Shown in pieces: positions 10,791 to 20,424 of a stretch of 24,875 bases of DNA. Source of the stretch: Micractinium sp. NFX-FRZ (taxonomy: Eukaryota > Chlorophyta > Trebouxiophyceae > Chlorellales > Chlorellaceae); NCBI GenBank assembly GCA_029339195.1, contig JAPTJF010000646.1:1-24875 (forward strand), given 5' to 3'. Positions within the stretch are counted from its first letter, which is position 1. The number at the start of each line of letters is the position of its first letter. Below the pieces are notes generated by a model. That model was not told where the DNA came from. It was given only the letters and a program-made list of their open reading frames with translations, and did no database searches. The position numbers and the translations under genes are program-made.

Positions 10791-13700
10791 ATGGCAGCGG
10801 CACTGAGTGCTCGCTTTGTTGGACGGGCTGCGGCAGCTGGCAGGGCATGTAGACGTGCCGGAGGCATCGCCCCATCGCGGCGCAGCGCGCAGTGGCAGCA
10901 GCGGCGAGCTGGGCTCCCGCCTTCCGCCGCCAGACGGGTGGCGGCGGCAGCTGCCGAGGAGGAGGAGGAGGGCATCGTTTCTGGAGCCTTCTGCATGCCT
11001 GCATTTGTAACTGCTGGTGAGCTGAGCGGGGCAGGGCTGCGCATGGGGCAGAGCAAGAGCTCAGGCAACCGTTGCGTCATCTTCTTCTTCATCATACACA
11101 GTACGGCAGCAGCAGCAGGAACCCTGGGCACCTTGCAGCGCTCAGTCGCCCGAGCATCGCTCACCGTGCTCAGCCCGCCTGCTGCCACAGCGCTGCACCG
11201 CCCTCCCCACCCCCAGCTTTCGCCTTCCCTCCCTTTTTCTCACCCCAGACAACAAACGCAGCCAGTGCTTCACAATTCTGGATGTGGAAGTGGGGGACTA
11301 CCCAGGTGGGGTGGGTGGGGGACGCACAGTTGGCATGCCAGGTCTCATGTGCACCCTAGCAGGAGCTTGATTCCAAGCCGCAATTCACCGGTTCTTGTCA
11401 CGGCTGTGTGGGGTGCAAGCAGGAGTGCGCAGGTGGTTGCTTCACGATGATGATGGTTGTGCAGAGGGGTGCGATAGGCGGGCCTCAGCATAGCGCCGGG
11501 CCCTTGCAGGGAATCGAGGGGAGCGAGGGCAAGTTGATCAGCGGGGGGGAGGGGGAGGGGGTGCATGGCAGGCGCCTGGCCTCCTGAGCGGCCCCCAACC
11601 ATGCCTTCTGTTCTTGTCCCATTCCCTACCCTGTCAGGCCTGCTGCGCGTCATCTGCTGGACGCTCAACGGGCTGGATGTGGTGGCGCAGAATGCAGTGG
11701 TGAGTAGAGAATACATATGAGTAGATTATACATAAAAGTACCCAGTACCCCTGCCCCGCCTGGCCTGCCTTGCTGCCGACGTGCCAGCCTGGGCAGTGTA
11801 CCTGTGGTGGCACGTGGCACAGAGTCTTGTAAATGTGGTGGCACAGAAGGCAGCGGTGCATGCCCTGCTTGCCCCGAATCCACTGCCTGGGCCTGCTTGC
11901 TTGCATGCATGGCATCGCGACTGCCTGCCTGCCTGCCTGCCTGCCTGGCGCGTTGGCTGCTTCCTTGAGCCACAAAGTAAGCCGCCACAACTGTCACCCA
12001 GTGCTCCCCGCTTCCCTCCCCCTTACCTTTACCCTCAGGTGCGTACCAGCGAGGATGGGCAGGCGCACAACACCTTTTGGCTGACCACTCGGGGCGGGGA
12101 GAAGCTGGGGGACACAGCAGCGGAGCTGCTGGCGGAGCGAGTGCGGGACTTTGTCATGTGAGCCACGCTGTGCTGTGCTGTGCTGTGCTGTGGTTGATGG
12201 TGCGGCGGCAGATCGAGAGTGCGCGACTTTGTCACGTGAGCCATGCTGTGCTATGCCCTGCTGTGCTGTGCTGTGCTGTGCTGTGCTGTGCTTTGGGGAT
12301 GGTGCGGTGGCGGAGCGACTGCCAGCAGAGCAAGCCGTCAGCTTTGCCCAGACCCTAGCAGGGCTGCTTGGTGCTGGCACCTGGCGCCCGTCCTCATGGC
12401 TGTGACTGACGGTGCACCACTACTGTACTGCCCACCAATGTTGTACCGTCATTGTACTGCCCCCACACCCCACCCGTTGTACCGCAGGTACTGCTCCCCC
12501 GACGACAGTGCTCGCGAGCGCACCGAGTTCTGTGCCGGCCCCGTGATGATCAGCAACAGCCTGCACCCAGACTATACAGTGGTGCGTGCGTGCCTGCCCG
12601 CCCGCCTGCCCGCCTGCCTGCCTATCGCCTGCCTGCCTATCGCCTGCCTGCCCGCCCCGCCTAGCCTGGCCCGCTGTGTTCCGCTTTCGTTGCGGTGCCC
12701 ATCTGCTGCTCCGCCCTGTGCCTGGTCCTGCCCTGCAGTGCAAGAGCCGCGCCCCACACCCGGTTTTATTCCTCATAAACCTGCCTGCCTGAGCCGCGGT
12801 GGGTCCCGCCCTGCAGGTCATGGTGCAGGAGCCGCGGCCCACGCCTGGCTTCCTTCTGGAGGTGGCCTCAGCTCTAAGGTGGGGTGGGAAGGGGGTGAGA
12901 GTATCATGTTAGGCCAGGAAAGGATCACTGTATAATAGCGATGTGTAGGGGAGGTGGCCTCAGCTCTCAGGTGAGGTTGGCAGGTGTGGGCGGGGGTGGG
13001 AGCATTAGACTATCAAACTACAAGCGGTGGGAGTGGTGGGCGATCCTCCTGGGGAGGCCTGTGCTGCCCTCAGGTGGTGTGTAGCCGGGTTAGGGCGGGA
13101 GTTTAGGGTTTCTCTTCTGGAGATGGCTGCTGCCCCCATGGTGTGGAAGCACCACTCAGGTGGTGTGCAACGGTGTGGCCAGGTGGGAGCGTAGAGCCAC
13201 ACATGCAAACCGCCCGCGCTGCTTGCACCATCCTCTTTGGCGCACCTGCCTGTCATCACCTGCCTGCCTGCCCGCCCGCCCTCCGTCCCTCCCGCCTGCC
13301 CGCCCCCTGCAGCGGCATGAACGTGCAGATCCTGCAGGGGTTGGTGCAAGGCGGCAGCTGCGACGATGATGATGGCAGCGCGCTGACGGGCGCCGACTCA
13401 GCGCTCCTAGAGAAGCGGGTGCGTATGCCACACAGATGGTTGGAGCATGGGCTGGCGCCCTGGCATGGCTGCCTTGCTTCCAGCCCTGTGCCCCGGACAC
13501 CCACCTGCCCAGCTGCCTGTCCTTCAGCTGAAGGGCGGGGGTTTCAGCCCTTGCAGCCCCTGCCACCTGTCCCCCTGCCATCTGTTGTCACTTTGCCCTC
13601 TTCACGTCTCGCTGCCCTTCCTGCCTGCCCACCCGGCTGCCTGTCCTGCGCCCGCATGACGGCTCCTGCCCTCCTGCCCTCCCCACCTGTCGACCGGCCC

Positions 13701-14291
13701 ATTCTCATCGCCCACCTGCCTGCCTGCTGGCCTGCAGCTGGACGACGGCTCTTGCCTGCTGACCGACGGCACCTCCGGGCGCGTGTTCAAGTTCTTTGTC
13801 GCCGATGGGTGCGCCTGCCAGCCTGCCCTGCCAGCTGCCAACTTGTTCTTGAAACTGACGCCCTGTTCAGCCCCCTGCTTGCGTGCAAGCCTCCCGCTCG
13901 TGCTCGGCAGCACCTGCGTGTGCTGACCTCATGTGCTGCCCGCCTGTTCTCTCCCGCATGGCTGGCTACCATGGCTCACGCCCGGCTACGCTGTGCGTGC
14001 CGTGCTGCCGTGCTGCTTGCAGCACTGTGTCGCATCGCCATGCTGCGCACGCTGTGGTGTGCTGAGCGTGCAGGGCCTGCACCTGCACTGCCGCGTCTTC
14101 CTACACGCTGATTCGCACCTAGTACTCATGGGTCCTGTGCTGCGCATGCTGTGGTGTTGCCCGCGCGCAGGCGGGGCCAGAAGCTGGACTACGGCGGCAT
14201 CAGTGCTCTCATGTACACCCTCACCTCAGTGCTCGGCTACCGCACACACCCCACCGTGCCGCCAGAGCAAGAGATGCTCATGACGACGTGA
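10791..14291 (+). CDS. Gene C: plastid-type ACT-domain repeat protein (ACR11/ACR12-like), 305 aa
   Basis: Nine exons: 10791-11016, 11249-11305, 11638-11699, 12039-12157, 12488-12581, 12817-12878, 13313-13418, 13738-13808, 14171-14291. All phases agree: 306 codons ending TGA. Residues 1 to about 75 are Ala/Arg-rich and look like a chloroplast transit peptide. ACT domain 1 is about 80-155 (FTILDVEVGDYPGLLRVI... then NTFWLT). ACT domain 2 starts about 186 (VMVQEPRPTPGFLLEVASAL) and resumes at GRVFKFFVADG after an Asp/Ser-rich insertion. ACT domains bind amino acids or other regulators. Plant ACR11 is reported to act with plastid glutamine synthetase, but transfer of that role here is inference. 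The protein has no catalytic domain. No upstream in-frame ATG competes for the start. Assignment to two-ACT plastid proteins is firm; orthology to ACR11 versus ACR12 is not. Confidence 0.92.
12132..12322. repeat. Exon-end duplication with CTGTG pentamer tracts in gene C intron 4
   Basis: The end of exon 4 (gagtgcgggactttgtcat plus gtgagc) recurs at about 12217-12240 as gagtgcgcgactttgtcac plus gtgagc. A third partial copy (ggtggcggagcgact) lies near 12306. Copies 1 and 2 are followed by CTGTG repeats (about 12170-12192 and 12258-12292). Confidence 0.88.
12582..12660. repeat. (TGCC)n-type repeat at the start of gene C intron 5
   Basis: Starts at the donor itself (gtgcgtgcgtgcctgcc...) and continues as cctgcctatcgcctgcctat blocks. 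A similar tract lies before the acceptor of intron 6 (about 13250-13310), and an uninterrupted (CCTG)n run lies near 11923-11948 in intron 3. Confidence 0.82.
12860..13140. repeat. Degenerate copies of the gene C exon 6 end in intron 6
   Basis: The exon end ggaggtggcctcagctctaag with gtgggg is copied at about 12949-12974 as ggaggtggcctcagctctcag plus gtgagg, a better donor than the real one. A weaker third copy (cttctggagatggctgctgcc) is near 13116-13137. Donor-like cctcaggtggtgtg strings recur at about 13069 and 13154. Confidence 0.78.
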
Positions 14292-14612
14292 GGACACGTC
14301 GTGCCGTCTCCGCCCCCGGTTGCTCATTCAGCCTGGGCAAGGGGTTGCCCCAGGCACCCTCAGTCTGGGCGAGCGCAGCCAGCTGGCCTGATGGCCTGGA
14401 CACGAATGCGTAGAAGAGATACCAAACGTTTATGTACACCATGCAATGTGCACCCCTGCCTTTGGGGAGTCCAGCCCGCGCCTCGGGCACCCGCCAGCGC
14501 TCCAACACATCCCTCGCTCCAATCCCTGTTCCCTGCCCCGGCGCGACACCTATGTTCCCCAACCTTGTCTGCTATTCGTGTTGCTCTGTTGTATTACTCT
14601 TTTGAAATGTAA
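14292..14612 (+). terminator. 3' UTR and TGTAA signal of gene C
   Basis: TGTAA at 14608-14612 is the first on this strand after the stop, giving a 3' UTR of about 330 nt. No other feature was recognised between the stop and the signal. Confidence 0.75.
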
Positions 14613-14625
14613 CAACGCTCGGGAG

Positions 14626-15005
14626 TGGGGCAGGGCCTAGCCGGTAGCAGTGGGGGTTGAGGATGGTGCAAGGCGGTGGAAGAAGACATTTTGAGGCAGG
14701 GAGGGCTTGATCGGGGGGGGATGCTTGATTGACTGCACAGACCAAGCCATGGCAATTGCCCAATCCAATCCACCTACAACTTGTAGCAGTCTACGCGAGG
14801 CGCGCCCGCTCAAGGCGGCAGCGCTGGCCGCGCTGCTGCCGCCACCTGAGCACCGCCTGACCTGTCTGGCCTGGAACCCTGGATTGCGGCCTTTGCTCGG
14901 ACCTGCCCTCCTCCAATCCCTACTCCCCACACTGCCCAGCCGCCCGGCCAAGCCGCCAGCAGCCAGCGACTTGCAAGCGAGGTCTCTCGGCGGCCGGAAG
15001 TCGCG
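14626..15005 (+). promoter_or_regulatory. Upstream region of gene D with paired CCAAT motifs
   Basis: About 380 bases between the 3' end of C and the start of D. CCAAT occurs twice back to back at 14760-14764 and 14765-14769, about 240 bases before the ATG, a possible NF-Y-type site. No TATA box was seen. Function is inferred. Confidence 0.35.
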
Positions 15006-15908
15006 ATGGCGTGGCGCTCGGCACTGAGCAAGAACCTGCAGGAGCTGAGGTGAGCACGGGGCTGCAGACGATGGCGGTGCCACGCGAAGACCTCCCGTGC
15101 AGTGCTGTAGCGAGCCTGTTTGTTTGTTTCTCTCCCCTGACTTGATGCACGCAGGATCCACCTCTGCCAGAGCTCCCAGGGCAGCGCGGGCGCCAGGTGC
15201 GCACTCCTGCGCGGGCCCACTCCTGCGCGCCGTTCCTGCCGTCTTGCAGCGCGTTGCCAGCCCCAGCATTCCCTCAGAGCAGCTGCAATGACGCGATCGA
15301 CCTGTCTTCGATCGTAGGCTCCCCACAGCTGCTGTGCCACGCCCGCCGCCGCCGGCGAGCCACCCCCGCCGCCACCCACCGCCTCCCACGCCTGGCTGCC
15401 CGCTTCCTGCTGCCGGTGCAGGGACTTTGTGCTGAGCACTTATGCGGAGCTGAAGAAGGCCAACCCCACCTTCCCCATCCTCGTCCGCGAGTGCAGCGGC
15501 GTGGAGGCAAAGCTGGTGGCGCGATACGGTGCGTGCCGGCTGGCACTGCTGGCTGGCAGGGCGCCGGGGCAGCACGCTGGGCGGCACAGAGACCCTTGCG
15601 TGCCTTCGTGCTTGCATTTGTACTCTCTGTCTCCCTGCCAGCACCCGCGTGCGCCCGGGCAGGCGGCCAGCGTGGCGCCAAGTCGTGTTTTTCTCCCGAT
15701 TGGCATGCGGACAGCCCCTTTGAATCCCCCTGCCCGCTGCTGTTGTGACATATCATGTTCTCCATTCCTGTTGGGTGCAGACTTTGGGGTCGAGGCGGCT
15801 GTGAAGGTTGAGGGCCTGGGCAAGGCGGACATTGGAAAGCAGCTGGAGGCTCTGGTGAAAAAGGGGGAGAGCATGCCGCGGTCAGCCGAGAGCGCGGGCG
15901 CGCTCTGA
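15006..15908 (+). CDS. NUOB8: Gene D: NADH:ubiquinone oxidoreductase B8 subunit (NDUFA2 homologue), 106 aa
   Basis: Accessory subunit of mitochondrial complex I with a thioredoxin-like fold (L51_S25_CI-B8 family). Four exons: 15006-15049, 15155-15196, 15422-15528, 15781-15908; all phases agree, 107 codons with TGA. Diagnostic segments are [47 protein letters not shown] and the C-terminal [14 protein letters not shown], closely matching animal NDUFA2. The two conserved cysteines are present (Cys19 and Cys53), spaced 34 residues as in the human protein. Length is normal for the family (about 100 aa). As usual for this subunit there is no long presequence. The C-terminal tail ([12 protein letters not shown]) is slightly extended. 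No TGTAA signal was found within about 500 nt downstream. Confidence 0.97.
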
Positions 15909-16427
15909 GCGCCAACGATGCACTGTTGGCCATTTTGAGCAGCGCAGCACAGCAGCACTGTTGGCTTCGCCGAGCACATACAGTCCTGTCGGTCGCTCTG
16001 AGCCGCTACAGCAGGCGCACTGCTGGCGCCCTGGCAATCAATGGCGCGCGCTCCGGTTGGGGGCGCACTCTGAGCGCCCTCGTCCCCGCTGCTCCACGGC
16101 AACCTCAGCAGCCGGTTGAGTGAATGTGCCGCGATACAGCATGAAGCGCCGGCATGCTGTTGTGCCCTGCACAGTGCCTGACCGTCCCGGCCCCTTCCTC
16201 CCCTCTCTTCCTGCCCTCCTTGCACACTCCTCTGGGCCGCTCATTCCTCCTCTTCGCTCAGCGGCTCCCCTGCCCCGGCAGCCGCTCTCCTGCTCTCCCT
16301 CTGCGCGCCCCCACGCCGCCACACCACACCAGCCGCACACACCATGCACAATGCCACCACAGCTGCAGAGGCAGCTCCCGCGCACTGGCGTGCGTGTGTT
16401 AGTTGACACACTCTCTGCCCAAACATA
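15909..16427. other. Tail-to-tail spacer of genes D and E
   Basis: Holds the gene D 3' UTR and the end of gene E. A sequence around the D stop codon (ggcgcgctctgagcgcc, about 15898-15914) recurs at about 16063-16079 with one change. No gene was recognised. Confidence 0.5.
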
Positions 16428-16432
16428 TTACA
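16428..16432 (-). terminator. TGTAA polyadenylation signal of gene E
   Basis: TTACA on the plus strand, about 100 nt after the gene E stop codon at 16536-16534. It implies a short 3' UTR. Confidence 0.75.
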
Positions 16433-16533
16433 GCGGCAGGATGGAGGGAGGGGCGATGGGCGGGATGAACACGCGTTCTCAAAGGCTCGAAAGGATAAAT
16501 TGTCAGCAGCACCTGCAACAGGAAGCTGCCTGC

Positions 16534-19500
16534 TCACTGCCGCTCGCGCCGCCTGCTGCCACTGCCGCCGCCAGCCCGCCCCGCCGCCAGCCCTGCCAGA
16601 AGCAGCGCCGCCAGCACTGCCGCCAGCACAGCGCCACTGCCCAGCAGCACGACAGGGGCAATGCGCTGCCGCCAGCGCCGCCACCCCGCCTGCTGCTGCG
16701 TCTCTCCTGGGCACACGCCGTCGTTCAGCACGAGTGCTGAGCTGTCGCAGGGTGCCAGCGCTGCCAGGGCCGCCTCGGTAGTAAAAGGGAGGAATTTTCG
16801 AGCCAGCAGGCGGCACAGCGGCCCCAGCGGCGTGTGCCGCCGCCGCTGCTCCTCCTGCTGCCCCGCCAGCCGGTGGCACACGCCCGCCAGCGCGGACCCT
16901 CCCTCCCCTTGAGCAGCCCCAGCAGCCCTCGCCAAGTCGGATGCCGGCACAAAGGCCGCCCGAGCAGTGGCGGCGGCAGCGGCGGAGTGCTGGCAGCCTG
17001 GCAGCTCGGGGTGGCGTAGCCTCTGGATCAGACCGCCGCCGAGCTCCTCTGCACACAGCGTGGGCTGGGAGTGCAGGGGATGAGGTGGGCAGCCAGGGCA
17101 GCCAGGGCAGGGTGCATGACAGTGCAAAGCAGGTTGAAGTGTGCAGCCAGAGCAGGAGGGTGCACGGGAGTGCTGCTGGTATGCCGGGGTGCCGGCCGGC
17201 ACATGGCTGCTTATGCCATACTGCCTGCCACAACAGGCAAAACAGGCAGGCAGGCAGGTGAGCGGTCCTGCAAAGCCAGCACAAAGCAGGCAGTCCTTGT
17301 GCTGGCAGCAAGCCCGACCTGACAGGTAGTGCCACGGGTGTGGCGTGCCTTTTGGGACGCGGCTCCAGTCGGTGTCTGCACAACAACCACACAAGCAGGA
17401 GGCAGTCAGTGCAAAAAGGGAAGCGGGAGGCATAATGCCCTTGCAGAGTCGGCCTCGCTGTCCATCTGCAAGGCAGCTCAGCCTGCCTTGGTGGTACAAG
17501 GTGAGTGTGCACGGCCGCAGCGCACTCGGCAGACAAAGCATGACCATAGCGCAGCCTGCTGACCCCTGCGCCTGCGCCCTGACCCAAATGAAAACATGGA
17601 AACGCCTGCCGACTCTGACCGCCACTATAAATATGTGTTCGCACCAGTCAGCCATCCCTGGCAGTCGGTTTCGTGGTCCAGCCCCAGCACCGCTAGCAAG
17701 GTGCCAAAGTAATGTTCATCTGCGAGACGGGGGTAGAGAAAAGGGTGGGTGGTTCACGGAACGGGAAGGAACGGCAGCATGAGGGGGCCTTGGGAGAGCA
17801 GAGGGGGAAGGTATCACAGAGTGCATGCATGGCAACCCGCTACACATGTGTGTATGCCTCGGCATAATGGCGTCCAAACGGGGGCAGATGCACTCCATTG
17901 CTGCCCTCGCACAGCTCAGCTCAGCACAGCTCAGCACAGCACAGCTCAGCTCAGCTCAGCACAGCACAGCTCAGCGCGGCACAGCGCAGCACAGCACAGC
18001 ACGGCACGGCACGGCACAGCATGCCCTACCACTGTAGCACTCCCGCTCCTCCCCCCGCTCCTCCTCCCACGTCGTGTTGCAATGCGCCCTGAACACGCCG
18101 TGCACCTCCTGGTCCGCCAGCACGAGGCCCACGTGCCGCCGGCTCAGCGCAAACCACTGCATGCATGGAGGAGAAAGAGAGAAGGTGATGCTTGGTGCAC
18201 TGGGTGGGTGGGGGCCAGCGGCGGGCACCGGTGCAGCGGTGGCTGGGGGATACACCAAGGTGGGATAGACCAATGTGGGGATAGATTAATGTGGGGATAG
18301 ACCAAGGTGGGGATTAGACCAAGGTGGGGCGGAAGAGAGTCACAGCAGGGCATCAAGGAGAAGCCGATCTAGTACGCCCTACCCTCCCTCCACAAGCTGT
18401 GGCCAGCAAAGCCAGCCAGCCTGGCGGCCTGGCCCCTCCCACCCAACTGCTCCCCAACACCGCACCGCACCCCAGCCCTGCGCCACTTCTCGCCTCCCGC
18501 CCACCGCCCCCTCCCCCCAAAGCCCCGCACCACCCCCCCGCCGTCACCTGCCAGCTCTTGCGCCAGTGGTGCCGCTTCACACGCCGCGTCTCCATGCGCC
18601 CCACCCAGCGGTCTGGGTACAGGCTCCACCCGCGGGTTGTGTTGCAGGCATTCAGCCGCGACCGCCGCTCGCCCAGCAGCTGCGGGGGCGGCGGCAGGAG
18701 GGGGCGGTTGCGTGGGGTAGCAGCACATGTAGAAGCCCAGCAAGTTCACGGCACGACTGGAAGTGCAGGCAAGTCCACACACTCTATTAGCCTCCACTCA
18801 AGTTGTGCGCCTGATTGAGTGTGGAGTGCCGCAACGCGAGGTGGCGGCAAGTCCCGCGCGCGACCCCCCTGGCAACTGGCAGGCACTCCCCTTGACGGAT
18901 GCCTGCCTGCCTGCCCGCCAGCCGCCCACCTCACCTCACCCTCACCTGAGTGTACAGCAGGTGCGGCGGGTACAGCGGCAGGTCCGACTCTGACAGCAGC
19001 ACAAACTTGGAGTTGCGTGGGTTGCGGTACGCCGCCCGCAGCAGCGCACGAGCTGCGGCAGCGCAGGGCAGGGTGGGCGAGGGTGGGGTGGAGTAGTCGC
19101 CCCGCCCAGCTGCCGCTTGCGCCCGCCGGCGCCCGCCTGCGTCCTCCCAGTTGCCCCGCGCGCCACTGGCCCGACTAACCACCACGCCAGCCGCCGCCTG
19201 CGCCCGCCTGCATTCAACAGCTGTCAGACACCCCACGCCCCCACTGGCTGCCCGGCAGCTACCTGGCAGCTACCCGGCAGCTACCCGGCAGCTACCCACC
19301 TGCATCCACCAGGCTGTGCTCCCCCCACCGTGTGGCCACCCGCTCGCTGCTGGGCAGCTGCCGCCCGTGAAACACGCTGCCGGGTGGGTAGCCTGCGCAG
19401 GGGCATGGGCAGCAAGGAGCGGCCAGTGGGTGCTCAAAGTGTGTGCAGCAAGGAGCGGGCGGTGGGTGCTCAAAGTGTGTGCGCATGCATCCGCCTGCAC

Positions 19501-20424
19501 AGGGCAGGGGTAGCCTGCGCAGGGCGGGGCCGTGGGCAGCAAGGAGCGGGCGGCAGGGAGGGGCAGCGGGTGCAGGCGGGATGTGGACACAGCTGCTTGC
19601 ATCGGTGTACGCCCAAGCATGCGTGCCCCAGCACGGCGGCGCCCCCCTGCCACCTGTGCCATGCACCCACCTGGAAAGTCGGGGTGTGGGTGGACGTGCA
19701 CATCGAATAGCAGCTGGCGATCCAGAACACCCCCACCGCCGCTGCCCCCAGCGCCACCGCCGCCATCAACAGCGGAGGCAGCGGCTGCCGCTGCTGCTGC
19801 CCCTGTGGCCGCATGCGCCTCAAATCCAGCTGCAGCCATGCCACCACTGCTGCTGCCGCTGATGCTCGTGCAGGCTTGCAGAATCTTTGCACGCTGCAGC
19901 TCTGGGCCTGGGCGGCCGCCGGCTGAGTTGCCTCCGCTGCCGCCGCTGCTGTCGCCGCTGCCGCTGCTGCACAGCGCAGCAGAGAGGCCCTCAATGGGCA
20001 GCTGTGCTGCTGCCGACTGGAACCACAGGCGCCACATCACCTCGTGAGTCATGTCCCCTTTGACCAAAAACAGGAGTGCAACCTGCGGCAGCTGCAGCGC
20101 TTCGCCGCATTGTGCCGCCACAAAGAAGGAGGGCGGGGGTGGGGCAGAGGGATGCCCTGCGGCGCTGCCGCCAGCCATCAGCTGCCGTGCCGTCAGCAGG
20201 CCGCGCCGTCGACGCCCCTCAATGCTCGCAGCCGCCAGCAGCGCCACAGCCGCCAGCCAGGCGGCGTGCAGGAGCAGCAGCCACTGCACATGCTGCTGCT
20301 GCCGCGCATTGCTGCGCGCGCCACGAGGGGCGGGAGCTGTGCGGTCGCCGACGGCGGCGGCGGCCTCGATGCTGCTCGATGCATCAAGCGCCTGCCGCGG
20401 CTGCCTCCTCAGCAGCCGCAGCAT
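16534..20424 (-). CDS. Gene E: GT14-family (core-2/I-branching-like) glycosyltransferase, 619 aa
   Basis: Probable Golgi type II membrane glycosyltransferase, relative of the plant DUF266/GT14 proteins; acceptor sugar unknown. Eight exons: 20424-19671, 19392-19300, 19052-18946, 18679-18548, 18156-18030, 17719-17645, 17375-17319, 17048-16534; all phases agree, 620 codons. Features: N-terminal membrane anchor (about 47-67), first strand VALLFLVKGDMTHEVMWRLW, an inserted Ser/Gly/Ala low-complexity loop (about 150-232), VHVHPHPDFPG, SVFHGRQLPSSE with VDA, FVLLSESDLPLYPP, QWFALSRRHV, ECYSDEHYFGTLLA, ETDCQGW, DTDWSRVPKGTPHPWHYLS and CRLLARKFLPF. These match GT14 signature blocks in order. The donor at 18029 (GTAGGG) was chosen because it restores DEHYF. 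Unusually, a second hydrophobic span lies near the C-terminus (about 579-605) before a short basic tail. Confidence 0.93.
17911..18020. repeat. CAGCA/AGCTC pentamer repeat in gene E intron 5
   Basis: About 110 bases of 5-bp repeats (cagct, cagca, cggca). On the coding strand they read TGCTG/GCTGT and start about 10 nt after the donor of the exon ending at 18030, the same motif and position as in gene C intron 4. Confidence 0.88.
18255..18327. repeat. About 17-bp tandem repeat in gene E intron 4
   Basis: Units like gaccaaggtggggatag occur about four to five times with small changes. The tract lies mid-intron, more than 200 nt from the donor. Confidence 0.85.
19250..19299. repeat. 11-bp tandem repeat at the start of gene E intron 2
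   Basis: The plus-strand unit cagctacccgg (variant cagctacctgg) recurs about five times. On the coding strand it reads GGTAGCTGCCG and begins within the donor GTGGGTAGCTGCC, so each copy carries a GGTAG string resembling a splice donor. Confidence 0.88.
19386..19562. repeat. Duplicated 3' splice site and 34-37 bp repeat in gene E intron 1
   Basis: gggtagcctgcgcaggg, holding the acceptor and first bases of exon 2, occurs at 19386-19402 and again at about 19508-19524. Each is followed by gggcagcaaggagcgg. Between them gcagcaaggagcgg...gtgggtgctcaaagtgtgtg is repeated in tandem. Confidence 0.83.

Noticed and set aside
16534..17655. Long minus-strand open frame of 373 codons as a complete gene
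   Set aside because: Only its 3' part and the 17375-17319 piece are coding. Its upstream part is intron sequence, and the GT14 exons join in phase through splice sites.
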